Shown here: piece after piece, positions 5,899 to 9,257 of the stretch
Layout of the letters: each line of letters opens with the position of its first letter
Numbering within the stretch: the first letter of the stretch is position 1
Assembly: GCA_025960445.1 (NCBI GenBank)
Contig: JAICIT010000060.1
Coordinates: 1 to 9,257 of the forward strand
Direction: 5' to 3'
Length of the DNA stretch: 9,257 nucleotides
DNA from: Bradyrhizobium sp.
GTDB taxonomy: Bacteria > Pseudomonadota > Alphaproteobacteria > Rhizobiales > Xanthobacteraceae
Position numbers and translations under genes: made by a program
Notes under the pieces: generated by a model
What the model was told of the DNA's origin: nothing
Databases searched by the model: none
What the model saw: the letters and a program-made list of their open reading frames with translations, nothing else

Positions 5899-6405
5899 AT
5901 GTCCGGAACATTTGCCATAACAACGCCCGGTCGGGCGCAGGCGTCGCCGGTTTATGCCGCGATTATCGCTGGATTGGCGTGCGCGCTGCTGATCGGGAAG
6001 TCGCTGCCGATCACGATGGACGGGCTCGCCGCGGTTATCGAGCCGCTCTGCGCGGTTAGCGATCCGGCCGGGTCATCGCTCGACACGGTCGAGCCGATCA
6101 CCTCGCATGCCTTGCCAAACGTACCGGGCAAGCGCGTGACGATCGTACGCGTGTTTTATGGTCCGGGCGGATTTACCCGCGCGCATCGCCACTCGGGCTC
6201 GGTGACGGCCTACATCACCAAGGGCGAGATTCGCTCACAACTCGCCGGCGGACCTGTTGAAACATTCAAGGTGGGGCAGTCGTTTTTCGAGCCACCGGGG
6301 GCCACGCATCTGGTGTCGGCGAATGCGAGCAGCACCGAGCCCGCGGAACTGATTGCCGTGTTCGTGGCGGATGAAGGCGCGCAGCTCACGACCTTTATCG
6401 AGTAG
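5899..6405 (+). CDS. Cupin-domain protein with N-terminal membrane segment
   Basis: This is a single-domain cupin (RmlC-like beta-barrel) of 168 residues. The start is chosen at ATG 5899 from the GGAGG 8 nt upstream. The N-terminus has a hydrophobic stretch (about 17-33, PVYAAIIAGLACALLIG) after a short polar lead, so the protein is probably exported or anchored with the barrel outside the cytoplasm. Cupin motif 1 is GPGGFTRAHRHSGSVTAYITKG (88-109). It gives ligands His96 and His98, but the usual Glu position holds Val102. Motif 2 is GQSFFEPPGATHLVSAN (126-142), giving His137. A three-His metal site is therefore likely. Proteins of this shape occur widely in Proteobacteria without an assigned reaction. 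The gene follows the SDR by 73 bp on the same strand and is followed by a terminator-like hairpin, so the two probably form one unit. Confidence 0.88.
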   Translation: MSGTFAITTPGRAQASPVYAAIIAGLACALLIGKSLPITMDGLAAVIEPLCAVSDPAGSSLDTVEPITSHALPNVPGKRVTIVRVFYGPGGFTRAHRHSGSVTAYITKGEIRSQLAGGPVETFKVGQSFFEPPGATHLVSANASSTEPAELIAVFVADEGAQLTTFIE

Positions 6406-6412
6406 TCCGTAT

Positions 6413-6436
6413 ATTCCGCGCGAGTGGAATTGTTTT
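6413..6436 (+). terminator. Intrinsic terminator-like hairpin after the cupin gene
   Basis: A 7-bp stem with one G-U pair (ATTCCGC at 6413-6419 with GTGGAAT at 6424-6430) closes a GCGA tetraloop of the stable GNRA class. It is followed by TGTTTT. It lies 8 nt after the cupin stop, inside a 34-bp gap between convergent genes. On the minus strand the wobble becomes a mismatch and no U-run follows, so it should act on the rightward transcript only. Confidence 0.55.
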
Positions 6437-6439
6437 GCC

Positions 6440-7813
6440 TCACACCGGCACGAGTGTCACACGCAATCCATCGCGAGGTTTTGGAATCGGCCACATCTGC
6501 CACTCCGGCTTGTAGCCGGGTTCTATCGAGACACTCAGGTTTTGCAGAAAATGCCGCATGAAGCATTTCGCCTGCATGTAAGCGAAGTGCAGCCCAAGAC
6601 ACATATGCGCGCCACCTCCGAACGGTACCCAAGCGAATCGGTGACGGCCGCGCTGCGCTTCGTCGGTAAAGCGCATCGGGTCGAAGCTGTCGGGATCGGG
6701 CCATATCTCCGGCATGTGATGGGTGAACACCGGATTGACGCCGACCATCGTGCCCGCCGGCACAGCGTAGCCTTTGAAATTGAAATCGCGAATGGCGCGT
6801 CGCGGGATCGAAGGCACCGGCGGCTTCAGCCGCATCGCCTCCTTGAACGCCATCTCCGTGAGTGGCATGGCTTCGAGGTTGTCGAAGGTGGTCGGCTCGT
6901 TGGCCGCGATATTGAGTGCGGCTATCTCCTCGCGCAGCCTCGTTTGCCACTGTGGATGCGTTGCGAGTGCCCCAACAAACGAAGTCAGCGATGAGGTCAG
7001 CGTATCGTGCGCGGCCATCATCAGGAAACTCATGTGATCGACGATGTCTTGAGTCGAAAGCAGCGCGCCATCTTCATGGGTGGCGCGACATAGTTGCGAG
7101 AATAGGTCTTCGCCGCCTTTGGCGCGCCGGACCGGAATCTGTTCCGAAAAGTAGGCCACGATGCGCTTTCGTCCGCGGACGCCGCGCGCCATCTTGGTGC
7201 CGGGCAGCGGTGAACGGATCACCGAAATCGAGGCGGCGACCATATCGACAAAGGCGCGTGTGATCTCGTCCACCTCGGGGCCGATGTCGGCGCCGAGGAA
7301 GGAGGTCGCCGCGAGGTCGAGCGTGAGCTGCTTCATCGCCGGGTAGAACAACATCGGTCCCGGCCGCCCCTTCCATTGCTGCACCCTTGCGGCAATTCCG
7401 GTATCGAGCGTCGCCAGATAGGATTTCATCGGTCCCGATTTGAACGCGACCGACAGCGCACGCCGATGCAGCCGATGCTCCTCGAAATCGAGCAGCATCA
7501 GTCCGCGCGGAAACAACAGACCGAGAATCCGTCCCCAGCCGTGGGCCGAAGAAAACAGCTTGGCCTGATCGAACAGCACGAGCTCATTCGCCTCCGGCCC
7601 AAGCAGGGACAGGCTGGTCTCGCCGAAGATGTGACTGCGATAGACCAGTCCGTATTTGGCGGCCATTTGCTCGATGTGCCCCTTGGGGTCGGCGAGCACG
7701 TCCAGAGTCTTGCCGATGATCGGCCAGCCCTCGTCACCAGGAATATGGGTCAGCGAATTGCGCTTCGGCGGGGTGAACGCCAGCGCAGAAGGGGCCACAC
7801 CTTGCATCGTCAT
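6440..7813 (-). CDS. Cytochrome P450
   Basis: This is a soluble heme monooxygenase of 457 residues, assuming ATG 7813 as start. GGAG sits 8 nt upstream, and the longer frame to 7897 adds only a low-complexity Arg-rich leader. Landmarks in order are a Pro-rich N-terminal IPGDEGWPIIGKTLDVL (24-40), reminiscent of membrane-type P450s but without a membrane anchor, and a C-helix EEHRLHRRAL (111-120). The I-helix oxygen-binding MMAAHDTLTSS (265-275) has the Asp270-Thr271 pair. The K-helix ExxR is E325-R328, and the meander PMRF is at 379-382. The heme loop FGGGAHMCLG (398-407) has axial Cys405. All key residues are present, so it should be functional. The general pattern recalls CYP120/CYP26/CYP51-like proteins, which act on isoprenoid or sterol-like substrates, but I cannot name the CYP family. 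No ferredoxin or ferredoxin reductase gene is adjacent. It is oriented the same way as the flavin monooxygenase gene 195 bp upstream. Confidence 0.95.
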   Translation of the reverse strand: MTMQGVAPSALAFTPPKRNSLTHIPGDEGWPIIGKTLDVLADPKGHIEQMAAKYGLVYRSHIFGETSLSLLGPEANELVLFDQAKLFSSAHGWGRILGLLFPRGLMLLDFEEHRLHRRALSVAFKSGPMKSYLATLDTGIAARVQQWKGRPGPMLFYPAMKQLTLDLAATSFLGADIGPEVDEITRAFVDMVAASISVIRSPLPGTKMARGVRGRKRIVAYFSEQIPVRRAKGGEDLFSQLCRATHEDGALLSTQDIVDHMSFLMMAAHDTLTSSLTSFVGALATHPQWQTRLREEIAALNIAANEPTTFDNLEAMPLTEMAFKEAMRLKPPVPSIPRRAIRDFNFKGYAVPAGTMVGVNPVFTHHMPEIWPDPDSFDPMRFTDEAQRGRHRFAWVPFGGGAHMCLGLHFAYMQAKCFMRHFLQNLSVSIEPGYKPEWQMWPIPKPRDGLRVTLVPV

Positions 7814-8008
7814 GGCAATTGCTCCGGCCGGTCGAGACCTATCGGCCACGACCCTGGTGCGGCCGCGGCGTGTGCCCCGGGCCTCGGCATAGACCAAGCA
7901 AGCCTAGTCAATAACGCTTCGTCTGTCAGCGCAAAGTTGTTTGGCGCGTGTTGGCCTGTCTTGGATTGGCGCTTGCTCCGTCGGACGCAATGCGTGGCGG
8001 ATGGCGAG
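7814..8008 (-). promoter_or_regulatory. Intergenic region upstream of the P450 gene
   Basis: These 195 bp separate the flavin monooxygenase stop from the P450 start. The region contains CCAAGCAAGC on the plus strand at 7894-7903, an exact 10-nt match to the right half of the dyad region upstream of the SDR (4906-4915). TTGGCGC is repeated directly at 7941-7947 and 7966-7972. A TTGACT is present on the minus strand near 7905-7910, but no well-spaced -10 follows. No terminator for the upstream gene is evident, so read-through from the LLM gene remains possible. Confidence 0.3.
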
Positions 8009-9256
8009 TCACGGCTTGGCCTTTCGTTTGGCGGCTTCCTTCTGCAGATCCGGTGCATTGACGGTGGGAATCGCGACTCGTCCGGGACCGGTGAGGGGAA
8101 GCGCCGCGGCCGCTCGATCGTTCTCCATGATCTTTGCCAACACCGCCTGGCCTGCGCGCTCGAACACGGCGCGGTTCTCGATCACGAACTTCTGCGACTC
8201 CCGCAGTTTCGCGGTATAGCCGTTGATTTCCGGAATCACGTAGCGCGCCACCATGTCCCAGCTCCGGCGGGTGTTTTCCGGATTGGCCCAGTCGTGCACA
8301 AACCCGATGATGCTGCCGACGCCGCCACTCACCTCCATCAGGTTCTTGATGGTTTTGACCAGATCGTCTGGCGTCCCGATGGTCGAGGCGGCACCTTCGC
8401 CACCGGCGGTTTTCTCCACCGCGTCCTCGGGCGAGGTGAAAGGCTGCAATCCCGGCCGCTGCAAGGTGCCGACGTTATACTCATTGTGCCAGCGCATCAG
8501 TCCTGGCCCGGCTTCGCGCCGCGCCTGTTCGCGGCTTTCGGCGATGTGCCAGCTCAGCAGCACGCGCCAATCGGACCGGCTCACCGTGGTGCCATGCTTT
8601 TTTGCAGCGTCTTCGGCAAAACCCCACTGCGTCGGTAGCGCCATCAGACCCTGCGTCGACATCGAGCCGAGCGAAATAATGCCGATGCCGTACTTGCCAG
8701 CCAAGGTCATGCCGGAGGGCGAAATCTGCGATGCCACGACGAACGGCATCTCTTCCTGTAAAGGTAAAATTTGCAGCGCTGCATCGTTCATGGTGAACCA
8801 ATCGCTTTTTGCGCTCACGCGCTCGCCCTTGAACAGCCGGCGAATGATCCCGATCGCCTCATCCTGACGGTCACGCTGGGTCATCGGGTCGATGCCCAGT
8901 GTGTGTGCGTCGGAAGCCAGCGCCCCCGGTCCGGAGCCGAAAATGGCGCGCCCGCCTGTCATGTGGTCGAGCTGCACCATGCGCTGGGCGACGTTGAAGG
9001 GATGGTGATAGGGCAAGGAGACCACGCCGGTGCCGAGCCTGATGCGCTTGGTGCGCTCGCCGGCCGCGGCCAGAAACATTTCCGGCGAGGCGATCATTTC
9101 CCAGCCCGAGGAATGATGCTCACCGCACCAGAACTCATCGAAGCCGAGCGAGTCGATCTGCTCGACGAAATCCAGATCGCGGCGGAACTGCAGCATCGGA
9201 TGCTCGCCGATCGGGTGATGCGGGGCGAGAAAAGCTCCGAATTTGAGGCGAGCCAT
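8009..9256 (-). CDS. LLM-class flavin-dependent monooxygenase, limonene 1,2-monooxygenase-like
   Basis: This is a luciferase-like (bacterial luciferase/F420 superfamily) TIM-barrel flavoprotein of 415 residues. It would insert oxygen using reduced flavin supplied by a separate reductase, which is not in the window. The N-terminal pattern KFGAFLAPHHPIGEHPMLQFRRDLDFVE (5-32) is the kind recalled from limonene 1,2-monooxygenase-annotated LLM proteins, as are GEHHSSGWEMIASPE (45-59), RIRLGTGVVSLPYHHP (71-86), FGSGPGALASDAHTLGIDP (106-124) and the later TIGTPDDLVKTI (292-303). The C-terminal 30-40 residues (Ala/Lys-rich, ending KRKAKP) extend beyond the barrel and are probably flexible. The ATG at 9256 gives the expected family N-terminus, but only one base upstream is visible, so its RBS cannot be judged. 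The true substrate may be any small hydrophobic compound. Its neighbour on the same strand is the P450. Confidence 0.9.
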   Translation of the reverse strand: MARLKFGAFLAPHHPIGEHPMLQFRRDLDFVEQIDSLGFDEFWCGEHHSSGWEMIASPEMFLAAAGERTKRIRLGTGVVSLPYHHPFNVAQRMVQLDHMTGGRAIFGSGPGALASDAHTLGIDPMTQRDRQDEAIGIIRRLFKGERVSAKSDWFTMNDAALQILPLQEEMPFVVASQISPSGMTLAGKYGIGIISLGSMSTQGLMALPTQWGFAEDAAKKHGTTVSRSDWRVLLSWHIAESREQARREAGPGLMRWHNEYNVGTLQRPGLQPFTSPEDAVEKTAGGEGAASTIGTPDDLVKTIKNLMEVSGGVGSIIGFVHDWANPENTRRSWDMVARYVIPEINGYTAKLRESQKFVIENRAVFERAGQAVLAKIMENDRAAAALPLTGPGRVAIPTVNAPDLQKEAAKRKAKP

Positions 9257-9257
9257 G

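Noticed and set aside
4962..5918. 318-codon open frame on the minus strand across the SDR gene
   Set aside because: It is antisense to an intact SDR with complete motifs. Its composition is Arg/Ala/His-rich and it shows no family pattern.
7376..8638. 420-codon open frame on the plus strand
   Set aside because: It is antisense to the P450 and LLM genes, which carry full family motifs. It shows no recognisable domain and has the His/Arg/Gln-rich composition typical of shadow frames in GC-rich DNA.
1..9257. Mobile element, CRISPR or prophage signatures
   Set aside because: No transposase or integrase reading frame, regularly spaced repeat, terminal inverted repeat or tRNA was seen. All strong frames belong to transport, signalling or metabolic families.

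Overview
The window looks like chromosomal DNA of an alphaproteobacterium of the Bradyrhizobium/Rhodopseudomonas/Afipia type. This is inferred from the high GC content, the strong G/C preference at third codon positions (which produces long antisense shadow frames), a Liv-type ABC cassette, an HWE-family histidine kinase, and the general flavour of the proteins. No rRNA, tRNA, CRISPR array, insertion sequence, integrase or att site is visible. The longest gene-free stretch is about 216 bp.

Layout, left to right. (1) Positions 1-3637 are read entirely on the minus strand. They hold a branched-chain amino-acid-type (HAAT family) ABC transporter in transcription order: periplasmic binding protein (start re-assigned to a GTG at 3637), LivG-like ATPase, LivF-like ATPase and LivH-like permease, the last running off the left edge. 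The LivG/LivF and LivF/LivH junctions are ATGA stop-start overlaps. A perfect 14-bp hairpin separates the binding-protein gene from livG. (2) A regulatory gap lies at 3638-3853. (3) An orphan membrane histidine kinase (DUF4118-like membrane segments plus HWE kinase core) is read leftwards at 3854-4816. (4) A divergent intergenic region at 4817-4982 carries a 15-bp dyad and candidate promoters. (5) An SDR oxidoreductase (4983-5825) and a membrane-anchored or exported cupin (5899-6405) are read rightwards and end at a terminator-like hairpin. (6) A cytochrome P450 (6440-7813) and a limonene-monooxygenase-like luciferase-family flavoprotein (8009-9256) are read leftwards and converge on the cupin.

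How the genes may work together (inference): the right half combines two monooxygenases of different chemistry (flavin-dependent LLM and heme P450), an SDR alcohol dehydrogenase and a cupin. That set suits catabolism or modification of a hydrophobic, perhaps terpenoid or alicyclic, compound. The adjacent HAAT transporter may import a related acid or amide rather than leucine. The kinase may sense it. The sequence shows the families and their adjacency, not the substrate. No dedicated P450 redox partner, flavin reductase, response regulator or ring-cleavage enzyme lies inside the window.

The points most worth a second look are the hairpin that contains the only good Shine-Dalgarno upstream of livG, the dyad upstream of the SDR whose half shares a 10-mer with the region upstream of the P450, the SDR in which the usual Asn of the catalytic tetrad appears to be Leu, and the mixed oxygenase neighbourhood itself.
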